From assembly GCA_002346475.1 (NCBI GenBank), contig DDZV01000020.1, positions 1-28,680 of the forward strand: a DNA stretch of 28,680 bases. Direction: 5' to 3'. Below the pieces are notes generated by a model that ran no database searches, had not been told where the DNA came from, and saw only the letters and a program-made list of their open reading frames with translations. Within the stretch, counting starts at the first letter, position 1. Each line of letters begins with the position of its first letter. Shown piece by piece: positions 8,276 to 15,029 of this stretch. Position numbers and translations under genes: made by a program. The DNA is from Acidobacteria bacterium UBA2999 (lineage in GTDB: Bacteria > Acidobacteriota > Vicinamibacteria > Vicinamibacterales > UBA2999).

Positions 8276-9187
8276 GTGCCAGGGCCTGTTCTCGTAACTG
8301 GAGCCAGTGGATTCGTCGGCACGCACCTAGTTGAACACCTCTCTAAATGTGGTATCCGTACTGTCGGCTGGCGGAGAGACACCATCGACCTTCTCGATCG
8401 CGATTTAGTACGGAAATACATCAATGACTTAAACCCAGCAACTATTTATCACTGTGCAGGCGCACCACACGTTGCGTCCTCTTGGGATGATGGGGCTCGA
8501 CCTTTTGAGAGCAACGTCCTTGCCACTCATTACTTGCTTGATGCCATACGGCGTACTGGAAAAAAATGTCGCATATTACTTCCTGGCTCTGCAACTGTGT
8601 ATCAACCATCAACACAAGCCGTCACAGAGGAACATCCGATCGAACCTTCAAGTCCCTACGCCATTAGTAAACTGGCGCAGGAAAAACTCGGAATAAAAGC
8701 TCTAGCCGAGGACTCCATCGAGGTCATCCTCACCCGTTCATTCAATCACACTGGTCCCAGACAAGCTCCGTCTTTCGTCGCACCGTCGTTTGCTAGACAA
8801 CTAGCATTAATTGAGTCTGGGCGCGTCGAACCAATCATAAAAACTGGAAACTTGAATGCGCAAAGAGACATTACTGATGTCAGAGATGTAGTTCGCGCGT
8901 ACCACTTACTGATGGAACAGGGCCGACCAGGGGTGCTCTATAACGTTTGTTCTGGTGTTGCCTACGCAATCAGTGACGTCCTCGATGAACTCAGACGAAA
9001 TATTTCTTGCCAGGTACAGGTCAGTGTTGACCAAAAATTGCTACGCAAGAATGACACTGACGTGCAATTGGGTGATCCGTCTCGTATTAACTCTGAAACA
9101 GGGTGGAACCCTACTATTTCATTCAACCACATGCTGAAAGACCTGCTTGATTACTGGAAGCAAACAGTCAAAAACCACGAAACGTAG
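8276..9187 (+). CDS. NAD(P)-dependent nucleotide-sugar reductase/epimerase, Rmd-like
   Basis: An extended SDR of 303 residues with TGASGFVG (residues 8-15), Ser105/Thr107 in GSATVYQ and the catalytic pair Tyr128-Lys132 (YAISK). The segment SFNHTGPRQAPSFVAPSFARQ and the later AQRDITDVRDVVRAY resemble GDP-6-deoxy-D-mannose reductase (Rmd) and GDP-mannose dehydratase relatives rather than RmlD. Its position after rmlA, an rmlC-like gene and rmlB suggests it is the final 4-keto reductase of a dTDP-6-deoxyhexose. The sugar could be L-rhamnose, 6-deoxy-L-talose or D-fucose. GTG at 8276 lies 2 nt after the rmlB stop; no Shine-Dalgarno sequence is visible. Substrate nucleotide and stereochemistry are inference. 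Last gene of the dense operon. Confidence 0.8.
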   Translation: MPGPVLVTGASGFVGTHLVEHLSKCGIRTVGWRRDTIDLLDRDLVRKYINDLNPATIYHCAGAPHVASSWDDGARPFESNVLATHYLLDAIRRTGKKCRILLPGSATVYQPSTQAVTEEHPIEPSSPYAISKLAQEKLGIKALAEDSIEVILTRSFNHTGPRQAPSFVAPSFARQLALIESGRVEPIIKTGNLNAQRDITDVRDVVRAYHLLMEQGRPGVLYNVCSGVAYAISDVLDELRRNISCQVQVSVDQKLLRKNDTDVQLGDPSRINSETGWNPTISFNHMLKDLLDYWKQTVKNHET

Positions 9188-9262
9188 GTATTGGCTCTTG
9201 CTAAATAATAGTGAAGGCGAAGTGCGCACTTCAGAGTCAATGTCGCGCATAATAGATATGAC
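9188..9262 (+). promoter_or_regulatory. Promoter region with 14-bp palindrome and CATAAT box
   Basis: This 75-nt gap contains a perfect 14-base palindrome, GAAGTGCGCACTTC (9219-9232), and a -10-like CATAAT (9248-9253) that ends 9 nt before the ATG at 9263. The palindrome lies 15 bases upstream of that box, where a repressor or activator dimer could act. No good -35 box was found. No T-rich terminator for the upstream sugar operon is visible here. Confidence 0.4.
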
Positions 9263-9841
9263 ATGCGAATCAATCTATGTCTCGGAGGCTTGATTTTTTT
9301 GTTCGTTGGCTATGTAACAGTCAATGCCCAGACACCGCAACCTTTTCCTGGAGCTGGCACATCGTCTGAGTCAGAGCAACCTGCTCAGGCAGAAGCTTCT
9401 CCTCCGTTACAACCTGTAAATCCAGAAGTACCAGCCAACGTCGTCACGGAGGAAGCTAGGCCAATTGATCCGCTCACTCCAACTGAAACAGAACTCGGCT
9501 TTCCCTTGTATCCGACCGCACAGTACATCACTTCATATGATGCTGGACGAAACCAACGCTACTATCTCTTTGGTACAACCGCTGTCTTCGAGGATATTGT
9601 GGCTTACTACCGAACTGTCCTTCGAAATAGGGGGCGTACAATTTTTGACGAACCTCCAACACATTGGTTTCAAATTGGTCGCTTTCGTGAATCAACAATG
9701 GCATTCCCGCCAGGCGTGACTGTGAAGGACTATACATGGGCGGGATCAGCTGGCTACCCAAATGCTACAGCCGGAACAACAGAGAGATTCCCAACAATCA
9801 TCCAAATTGTACCGTCGCCCGTTGTATCAGAAACACCATAG
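9263..9841 (+). CDS. Secreted Pro-rich protein of unknown function
   Basis: A 192-residue protein with a Sec signal peptide (MRINLCLGGLIFLFVGYVTVNA, predicted cut before QTPQP). A Pro/Glu/Ala-rich low-complexity linker (about residues 23-75) follows, then a small globular C-terminal domain rich in aromatic residues (LYPTAQYITSYDAG, RYYLFGTTAVFEDIVAYYRTV). The C-terminal part has the look of a compact periplasmic or surface domain, but I do not recognise the family and see no catalytic motif. The gene stands alone, between the deoxysugar operon and a convergent - strand gene. ATG at 9263 has no Shine-Dalgarno sequence; a -10-like box ends 9 nt upstream. Confidence 0.7.
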   Translation: MRINLCLGGLIFLFVGYVTVNAQTPQPFPGAGTSSESEQPAQAEASPPLQPVNPEVPANVVTEEARPIDPLTPTETELGFPLYPTAQYITSYDAGRNQRYYLFGTTAVFEDIVAYYRTVLRNRGRTIFDEPPTHWFQIGRFRESTMAFPPGVTVKDYTWAGSAGYPNATAGTTERFPTIIQIVPSPVVSETP

Positions 9842-9896
9842 AGACTAGTTAAATCACAACTACGTTTGCACTCGTAAGTATGGGATTTTTTTCAAA

Positions 9897-10208
9897 CTAC
9901 AGTCGCCCCCTGATAGCACTCCTGGTCGCGTGGTGCGTTCCACACTCTAGACAGACAAGATAACCGCTGACGAGGTAGACTCTGTTAGCCAGCCAAACCC
10001 CAACGATCACGCCCAACCAAAAGCCTCCAGTAATCAACAGAAGCAGTATGTCAGCTATTGTCCATCCGATCCCTGGCTGATTCAAACGCCAACGCCTCTT
10101 CATGAAGTAAACAAAAGACATCAGGCTACTCACATCCTCAACGACCACCAAATCTGTTTCGGACCACTCTTTACATTCACAGACTGCTTTCAGATAGGTT
10201 TTGGCCAT
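9897..10208 (-). CDS. Small membrane protein with CxC and CxxC flanking a TM segment
   Basis: A 103-residue protein, starting at ATG 10208 and preceded by a strong Shine-Dalgarno sequence (GGAGGAAG on the - strand, about 8-10 nt away). The frame continues 10 codons upstream to an ATG at 10238, but the ribosome-binding site favours 10208. Cys10-x-Cys12 lies near the N-terminus and Cys86-x-x-Cys89 near the C-terminus. A hydrophobic stretch around residues 50-74 lies between them. A zinc ribbon whose halves are split by a membrane-embedded stretch resembles the layout of LITAF-type domains, though this is an analogy and no family is recognised. It is 49 nt downstream of the hydrolase gene on the same strand and may be co-transcribed with it. 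Confidence 0.6.
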   Translation of the reverse strand: MAKTYLKAVCECKEWSETDLVVVEDVSSLMSFVYFMKRRWRLNQPGIGWTIADILLLLITGGFWLGVIVGVWLANRVYLVSGYLVCLECGTHHATRSAIRGRL

Positions 10209-10257
10209 TGAGATACTTCCTCCACTTGAAAAAAACACAACTCAAATTTGTTAAGTC

Positions 10258-10965
10258 TTATCCGCGACTATCCCACTGCTCACGTACCCAATCCCCAGCT
10301 TCACGAAGGGCTTTAAGATAGCCAGCCATCTCGTAATGACCAACGTTTTCCAATGCGCTCAAGTGAACCAACTGCCCTGTACGGGAAAGATCTTCCGCAG
10401 CTTTAGCAGCAGGTTCAAACGGCACAACGTCATCGTCCCGACTATGAACAATATGAATTGGCATATCTCCAATTGCTGTTGTGGCGATAGCTCCTGGAGA
10501 ACCAGCAATTGGAATTGCAGCAGTAAAAAAATCAGAATGTCGTGTAGCAAAAAACCAAGTGCCACGACCGCCAAGACTAAAACCAGTCACAAGGATACGA
10601 GTACGATCAATGCTGTATTGATTGATAATCTCACCTAAAAGTCCCATAACTGCCCGATCAGAAAGCTCAGTAGCCCAGCTTCGTGTTGGTGCATCTGGCG
10701 CCACGATAATTGCACCCCAGTCACGAAGAGCAGGTTCAAAAAGTTGCCGCATACTCACACTGCCGTAGTACGAACCACGTGCCCCGCCAGGATGAAGCAC
10801 TAAAACAAGTGGACGCGGTTGATCTGGGTTGTAGTTTGAAGGCACCGAGAGGGCGTACGACATTTCTCCATGTCCCTCGATGTTGAATAAGAGATGTTCA
10901 ACCACTGGGTGTCCATTGAACTGACTAAGCATGCTGACAACGAGTGAGATCGTTAAGATGCGCAT
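10258..10965 (-). CDS. Alpha/beta hydrolase, PHB-depolymerase/LpqC-like esterase
   Basis: A 235-residue alpha/beta hydrolase. The triad can be assigned by eye: nucleophile Ser130 in GFSLGGRG, an acid in the HSRDDDVVPF loop (Asp177-179) and His210 in NVGHYEM. The oxyanion region is LVLHPGGARGS (about 55-65). The overall pattern resembles feruloyl-esterase/PHB-depolymerase-like (LpqC) proteins. The N-terminus (MRILTISLVVSMLSQFNG) is a short hydrophobic stretch that may be a signal peptide, so the enzyme may be periplasmic; it lacks a clear cleavage site. The ATG at 10965 lacks a Shine-Dalgarno sequence. It follows thiC by 42 nt with a weak hairpin in between. The substrate is unknown. Confidence 0.75.
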   Translation of the reverse strand: MRILTISLVVSMLSQFNGHPVVEHLLFNIEGHGEMSYALSVPSNYNPDQPRPLVLVLHPGGARGSYYGSVSMRQLFEPALRDWGAIIVAPDAPTRSWATELSDRAVMGLLGEIINQYSIDRTRILVTGFSLGGRGTWFFATRHSDFFTAAIPIAGSPGAIATTAIGDMPIHIVHSRDDDVVPFEPAAKAAEDLSRTGQLVHLSALENVGHYEMAGYLKALREAGDWVREQWDSRG

Positions 10966-10991
10966 GTCTTGTTTATGTAATCAAACGAGCA

Positions 10992-11006
10992 AAGCCGCAA
11001 TGGCTT
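10992..11006 (-). terminator. Weak hairpin after thiC
   Basis: On the - strand just past the thiC stop, AAGCC (11006-11002) can pair with GGCTT (10996-10992) around a 5-nt loop. It is followed by moderately T-rich sequence (TGCTCGTTTGATT). The stem is only 5 bp and there is no real U-tract, so it is at best an attenuator between thiC and the hydrolase gene. Confidence 0.25.
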
Positions 11007-11007
11007 G

Positions 11008-12633
11008 TTAGGTTTTTGAATAAATTTCACCAACCTGCTTAAATTCAGCAGATTTTTCCTTCATACCTTCGCGTAAAGCTTCAATGTCAGTTAAGTGATG
11101 TTCTGCTGCATAGTCACGCACCTGTTGCGTTAATTCCATGGAGCAAAACTTCGGACCACACATTGAACAAAAGTGTGAAACTTTTGCGCCTTCAGCTGGC
11201 AAGGTTTCGTCATGAAATGCACGAGCCGTTACGGGATCCATCGAAAGATTAAACTGATCCTCCCATCGGAAATCGAATCGTGCCTGTGAAAGCGCATTGT
11301 CCCAATCCTGAGCGCGAGGATGCCCTTTAGCCAAATCCGCTGCGTGTGCGGCTATCTTGTAAGCAATAACACCAGCCTTTACATCGTCTCGATTTGGTAA
11401 ACCTAAGTGCTCTTTGGGCGTCACATAACAGAGCATCGCAGTGCCATACCAACCGATCATTGCGGCACCAATGGCAGAAGTGATGTGATCGTAACCAGGA
11501 GCTACATCCGTAGTCAGTGGGCCTAATGTATAAAATGGTGCCTCACTACACCAGTCAAGCTGTTTATCCATGTTCTCTTGTATGAGATTCATGGGAATGT
11601 GGCCAGGACCTTCATTCATCACTTGAACATCAAACTCCCAAGCAATCTTCGTTAGTTCACCCTGCGTCTTTAATTCTGCAAATTGAGCTTCGTCGTTGGC
11701 ATCAGCAATTGAACCAGGCCTTAGTCCATCTCCAAGTGAGAATGACACATCATAAGTTCTCATAATCTCGCAGATCTCTTTGAAATGAGTGTAGAGAAAA
11801 CTTTCTTGATGATGAGCGAGGCACCACTTCGCCATGATAGATCCACCACGAGAAACAATGCCTGTTATACGTTTTGCTGTTGCTGGGACATACCGTAACA
11901 GTACGCCTGCGTGCACCGTGAAGTAATCAACGCCTTGCTGAGCCTGTTCGATAAGAACGTCTCTGTATATCTCCCATGTCAGGTCTTCTGGTTTTCCACC
12001 AACTCTTTCAAGGGCCTCATAAATCGGTACAGTTCCAATTGGCACTGGTGAATTACGAATAATACCTTCTCGTGTTTCATGAATATCCTGGCCAGTCGAA
12101 AGATCCATAACGGTATCAGCGCCCCAAAGGGTTGCCCAACGTAACTTCTCTACCTCATCTTCAATTGAAGAACTCACAGAAGAATTACCAATATTGGCAT
12201 TAATTTTCACAAGAAAATTACGCCCAATAATCATTGGTTCAAGCTCTGTATGGTTAATGTTGGCAGGAATAATAGCTCTGCCACGTGCCACTTCTGATCG
12301 CACAAACTCTGGAGGGAGGCCTTCGCGTATTGATACATACTCCATTTCTGGCGTAATTTCCTTGCGTCTAGCGTACCAACGCTGTGTGCCTACATTCCCT
12401 CGGCGACGCTGAGCATCAACCCAGGGTTTTCGTACTTTAGAAATACCTCGCCGGACATCATCGCTTCCAGGTCCACTCGTGTCGTAAAGTTTCACAGGTG
12501 GATGTCCCCCACTTAGTTGAACTTCACGAAATGGCACTTGTAGTGTCAAGCGTGCGTCGTTTGGATCTACTTTTACAGATTTTTTTTCAAATACTTTTTG
12601 TGAATTTGGAAAATTTTCTTCGAAATTAATCAT
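11008..12633 (-). CDS. thiC: Phosphomethylpyrimidine synthase (radical SAM)
   Basis: Converts 5-aminoimidazole ribotide to hydroxymethylpyrimidine phosphate in thiamine biosynthesis, using SAM and a [4Fe-4S] cluster. The C-terminal cluster motif is complete (Cys489, Cys492, Cys497 in CSMCGPKFC). The barrel carries typical blocks: NANIGNSS, GADTVMDLSTG, FTVHAGVLLRYVP, SRGGSIMAKWCL, SLGDGLRPG, EGPGHIPMNLI and GPLTTDVAPGYDHITSAIG. With 541 residues it is a class lacking the long N-terminal extension of E. coli ThiC (631). ATG at 12633 sits directly after a TPP riboswitch and has no Shine-Dalgarno sequence. No other thiamine gene is in the window. Confidence 0.97.
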   Translation of the reverse strand: MINFEENFPNSQKVFEKKSVKVDPNDARLTLQVPFREVQLSGGHPPVKLYDTSGPGSDDVRRGISKVRKPWVDAQRRRGNVGTQRWYARRKEITPEMEYVSIREGLPPEFVRSEVARGRAIIPANINHTELEPMIIGRNFLVKINANIGNSSVSSSIEDEVEKLRWATLWGADTVMDLSTGQDIHETREGIIRNSPVPIGTVPIYEALERVGGKPEDLTWEIYRDVLIEQAQQGVDYFTVHAGVLLRYVPATAKRITGIVSRGGSIMAKWCLAHHQESFLYTHFKEICEIMRTYDVSFSLGDGLRPGSIADANDEAQFAELKTQGELTKIAWEFDVQVMNEGPGHIPMNLIQENMDKQLDWCSEAPFYTLGPLTTDVAPGYDHITSAIGAAMIGWYGTAMLCYVTPKEHLGLPNRDDVKAGVIAYKIAAHAADLAKGHPRAQDWDNALSQARFDFRWEDQFNLSMDPVTARAFHDETLPAEGAKVSHFCSMCGPKFCSMELTQQVRDYAAEHHLTDIEALREGMKEKSAEFKQVGEIYSKT

Positions 12634-12740
12634 TCAATTTTGAGGCGGTAGGTTGCAACTACCGCGCTCCCTCCGCCGGTTTAAACCGGATCAGGTTCCA
12701 AGGGTTTGTCTCAATCCTCAATGGATACCCCTGGCGGCAA
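12634..12740 (-). ncRNA. TPP riboswitch (THI element) in the thiC leader
   Basis: On the - strand the conserved thiamine-pyrophosphate aptamer can be read in order. AGGGGTA begins P2, and a small ATCC/GGAT P3 stem follows. Then come TGAGA (12713-12709), ACCC closing P2, GAACCTGATC (12698-12689), the P5 hairpin CCGG-TTTAAA-CCGG, and GCGGAGGGA. The usual CTGAGA is TTGAGA here. P1 can form between GCCGC (12738-12734) and GCGGT (12665-12661). The same 3' P1 strand (12665-12659) can instead pair perfectly over 7 bp with CTACCGC (12651-12645), just before the start codon. That gives two exclusive structures. No U-tract is present, so translational control or an atypical mechanism is more likely than termination. 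TPP normally represses thiC. Confidence 0.93.
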
Positions 12741-12744
12741 CAGA

Positions 12745-12773
12745 ATTATAACGTTCATGCTTCCAGATGTCGC
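12745..12773 (-). promoter_or_regulatory. thiC promoter
   Basis: Reading the - strand, a perfect TATAAT -10 box (12750-12745) lies 17 nt downstream of GCGACA (12773-12768), a 4/6 match to the TTGACA -35 consensus. The predicted start site (about 12738) falls exactly at the first base of the riboswitch P1 helix, so the leader would be only about 105 nt. The remaining bases to 12801 separate the divergent methyltransferase gene. Confidence 0.65.
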
Positions 12774-12801
12774 GGTCTGAATCTGTTGTAACTACAAAGA
12801 A

Positions 12802-13620
12802 ATGCTCTTTTTAGGATTCTCCCAGTTAACATGTGTCTGTGAAAAGGACAATAAAAGCAAAGTGATACTGTCAAATTCTGAGGAAACTTATATTAATTGG
12901 CTTACCGCACTTGAAAGTCGGCACTTAACAAACTTGAAATTCTCTGAGGTGACACGTGCACTTCGTGCGCTTTCATCGGCGTACGTTCAACGGCGCCATA
13001 CGCTTAGCCGAGGCGGTGCACTAAATGGCGCAGGCAAACGAGCAGCTTTTGCATTATTTTATGGACCACTGCACTTCCTGATAGTTCAAGATTTAGTGCA
13101 TCGACTTCGTCTGCAGACACCGAAAACAATTCTAGACCTCGGTTGTGGCACTGGTGCTGCAGGAGCTGCCTGGGCACTGACAACAACGTCCAACCCTCGT
13201 ATTATTGGAATTGATCGTCATCCCTGGTCTATCGCTGAAACACGATGGACGTGCAAACACCTAAACCTCAAAAGCGTCCTCCGCACAACCGATCTTGTTC
13301 GCCTTCATCGACCTAAAAAACCGTTTGGTATTGTTGCTGCATATATTCTCAACGAACTTAACAAAAGCCAAAGAACCACTGTACTCCACACTCTGTTCAA
13401 CTGGGCTTCTGATGGTGTCCCTCTACTAATTATCGAACCGATCTCTAAAACTGTGAATCCTTGGTGGGATGATGTAGCCCAAATGGCAGTGAACCTCGGT
13501 GGAAGATGCGACCAGTGGCGATGGTCAGCAAACTTTCCCCCACTACTTAACAAGCTTGCGCACGCTGCAGGGCTTAATCACCAGAAAGTTGCTGCTCGTT
13601 CTATGCTTATCAATCGCTAA
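12802..13620 (+). CDS. Class I SAM-dependent methyltransferase, Rsm22-like
   Basis: A 272-residue protein with a classical SAM-binding motif I, ILDLGCGTGAAG (residues 110-121), an acidic residue closing strand 2 (IGIDRHPWSI) and a motif-IV-like AAYILNELN. The N-terminal block TRALRALSSAYVQRRHTLSRGG followed by GKRAAFALFYGPLHFL resembles the leader of the Rsm22 family, mitochondrial and bacterial rRNA methyltransferase homologues. The C-terminal cysteines of full Rsm22 are absent. Substrate is unproven. ATG at 12802 gives an N-terminal 20 residues with Cys-x-Cys that fits poorly; GTG at 12862 is a possible alternative start. Divergent from thiC. A 7-bp AT-rich inverted repeat spans the stop codon. 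Confidence 0.7.
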   Translation: MLFLGFSQLTCVCEKDNKSKVILSNSEETYINWLTALESRHLTNLKFSEVTRALRALSSAYVQRRHTLSRGGALNGAGKRAAFALFYGPLHFLIVQDLVHRLRLQTPKTILDLGCGTGAAGAAWALTTTSNPRIIGIDRHPWSIAETRWTCKHLNLKSVLRTTDLVRLHRPKKPFGIVAAYILNELNKSQRTTVLHTLFNWASDGVPLLIIEPISKTVNPWWDDVAQMAVNLGGRCDQWRWSANFPPLLNKLAHAAGLNHQKVAARSMLINR

Positions 13621-13629
13621 AAGATTGAT
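13609..13629 (+). terminator. AT-rich hairpin spanning the methyltransferase stop
   Basis: ATCAATC (13609-13615) pairs perfectly with GATTGAT (13623-13629) around a 7-nt loop and is followed by TATATTTCC. The stem has few G-C pairs and the tail only a partial T-run, so terminator function is weakly supported. Confidence 0.25.
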
Positions 13630-13686
13630 TATATTTCCTTGGTAGTCAAAAACTCTGATGTCCAACACTAAAAACCATCTTCGACG

Positions 13687-13698
13687 TACAATCCTCTA
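13687..13698 (+). promoter_or_regulatory. -10 box directly before nfeD
   Basis: TACAAT (13687-13692) ends exactly 6 nt before the ATG at 13699, the spacing expected between a -10 element and the transcription start. No Shine-Dalgarno sequence precedes the ATG and no clear -35 box is seen. This fits a leaderless nfeD mRNA, but experimental support is lacking. Confidence 0.4.
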
Positions 13699-15003
13699 AT
13701 GCTGCGACGTGGTCTGTGTTTAGCGATAGTTGCGCTATCGCTTCAGGTATTAATGGGGATCCAAGGTCAACAAGACGCCCGCCCTTCTGTTGTCGTTGCG
13801 GAAATAGACGGCGTTATTCATCCTGTTACAGCAGAATTTGTAGATGATGCTCTAGCTCGTGCTGTCGAGATTAATGCGGAAGCAATTGTTATTGTCCTGA
13901 GAACACCAGGCGGTCTTGTCGATTCAACGCGTACAATTGTTTCTCGTATGATCGAATCACAGGCACCGATCGTTGTATTTGTCGGCCCCTCTGGTGCAAG
14001 AGCTGCATCAGCAGGGTTCATCTTGACACTGGCTGCAGATGTGGCGGCTATGGCGCCTGGAACACACATCGGTGCTGCACACCCAGTCTCAGGAACTGGT
14101 CAACAACTAGATGAAACTTCTTCTAAAAAAGCTGAAGAAGACATCGCAGCGTACGTACGATCACTCGCTGAAGCACGTAATCGTAATGTTTTGCTCTCAG
14201 AAGAAGCAGTCACTGAAAGCCGTGCATTCACTGATAGTGAAGCACTGGGTGCAACACCCCCACTGATAGACATGGTTGTGGAAAATATTGAAACTCTATT
14301 ACAAGAACTGGATGGAATGAAGATCCACCGTTTCAACGGAAAAGAAGTGACCCTGAAAACTGCTAACGCTCAAACTGTGTATGTTGAAATGACGTGGCGA
14401 CAAGAACTGCTCAGCACTATTGCACACCCACAAATTGCCTATCTGTTGCTTACATTAGGCATGCTTGGCTTAACAGTAGAGCTTTGGAATCCTGGCGCGA
14501 TCGTGCCAGGTTTTGCAGGTGCCATGGCACTGTTGCTAGCATTCTTTGCATTTCAAGTGTTAACAGTAAACACGACTGGGTTGCTTCTGATACTTCTTGG
14601 CATTGGGCTACTTGCTGGAGAAATCTTCGCGCCAAGTTTTGGAGTCCTTGGCATCACCGGTACTATTAGCTTGTTAGCTGGATCAATCATGCTCACTAGC
14701 GATATCCCTGGAGTCAGTGTCGGATTAGGTTTCATCATACCAGTGGTATTAACACTAGCAGGCATCACTCTTTTCCTTGGGCGGCTAGCGATTTCAGCTC
14801 AGCGAACACCCTCAACGACAGGCCCTGAAGGCCTGGTAGGTATTGAAGGTCAAACCCTTACTGCTGTAAGTGCTAATAGCCCTGGACAGGTGAAACTACG
14901 AGGTGAAATTTGGAACGCAACTTGTCAGGACACCATTGCTCCTGGTAGTACAGTACGTGTGGTCGCAGCCAATAACCTAAGCGTTCAGGTAATCAAAGTC
15001 TGA
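13699..15003 (+). CDS. nfeD: NfeD-family membrane serine protease, long form
   Basis: A 434-residue membrane protein of the NfeD1b (long) type, partner of slipins in membrane quality control. It has an N-terminal signal or TM segment. A ClpP/crotonase-like protease domain follows, with the nucleophile Ser104 in GARAASAGF. The likely catalytic Lys is at 144 (SSKKAEEDIAAYVRSLAE). From about residue 240 there are several hydrophobic segments, and the C-terminus is an NfeD OB-fold (GPEGLVGIEGQTLTAV, GEIWNATC). Both catalytic residues known from the Pyrococcus PH1510 Ser-Lys dyad appear to be present. ATG at 13699 is immediately preceded by a -10-like box. The slipin gene follows 26 nt downstream. 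Confidence 0.92.
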   Translation: MLRRGLCLAIVALSLQVLMGIQGQQDARPSVVVAEIDGVIHPVTAEFVDDALARAVEINAEAIVIVLRTPGGLVDSTRTIVSRMIESQAPIVVFVGPSGARAASAGFILTLAADVAAMAPGTHIGAAHPVSGTGQQLDETSSKKAEEDIAAYVRSLAEARNRNVLLSEEAVTESRAFTDSEALGATPPLIDMVVENIETLLQELDGMKIHRFNGKEVTLKTANAQTVYVEMTWRQELLSTIAHPQIAYLLLTLGMLGLTVELWNPGAIVPGFAGAMALLLAFFAFQVLTVNTTGLLLILLGIGLLAGEIFAPSFGVLGITGTISLLAGSIMLTSDIPGVSVGLGFIIPVVLTLAGITLFLGRLAISAQRTPSTTGPEGLVGIEGQTLTAVSANSPGQVKLRGEIWNATCQDTIAPGSTVRVVAANNLSVQVIKV

Positions 15004-15029
15004 CCACGAAGCCATACAAAAGGATACTT

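Noticed and set aside
10209..10257. Possible terminator between the hydrolase and small membrane-protein genes
   Set aside because: There is an A-run on the + strand (T-run on the - strand) but no stem before it.
13609..13629. Strong terminator after the methyltransferase gene
   Set aside because: The inverted repeat is perfect but AT-rich, overlaps the stop codon and has only a partial T-run; kept only as a low-confidence feature.
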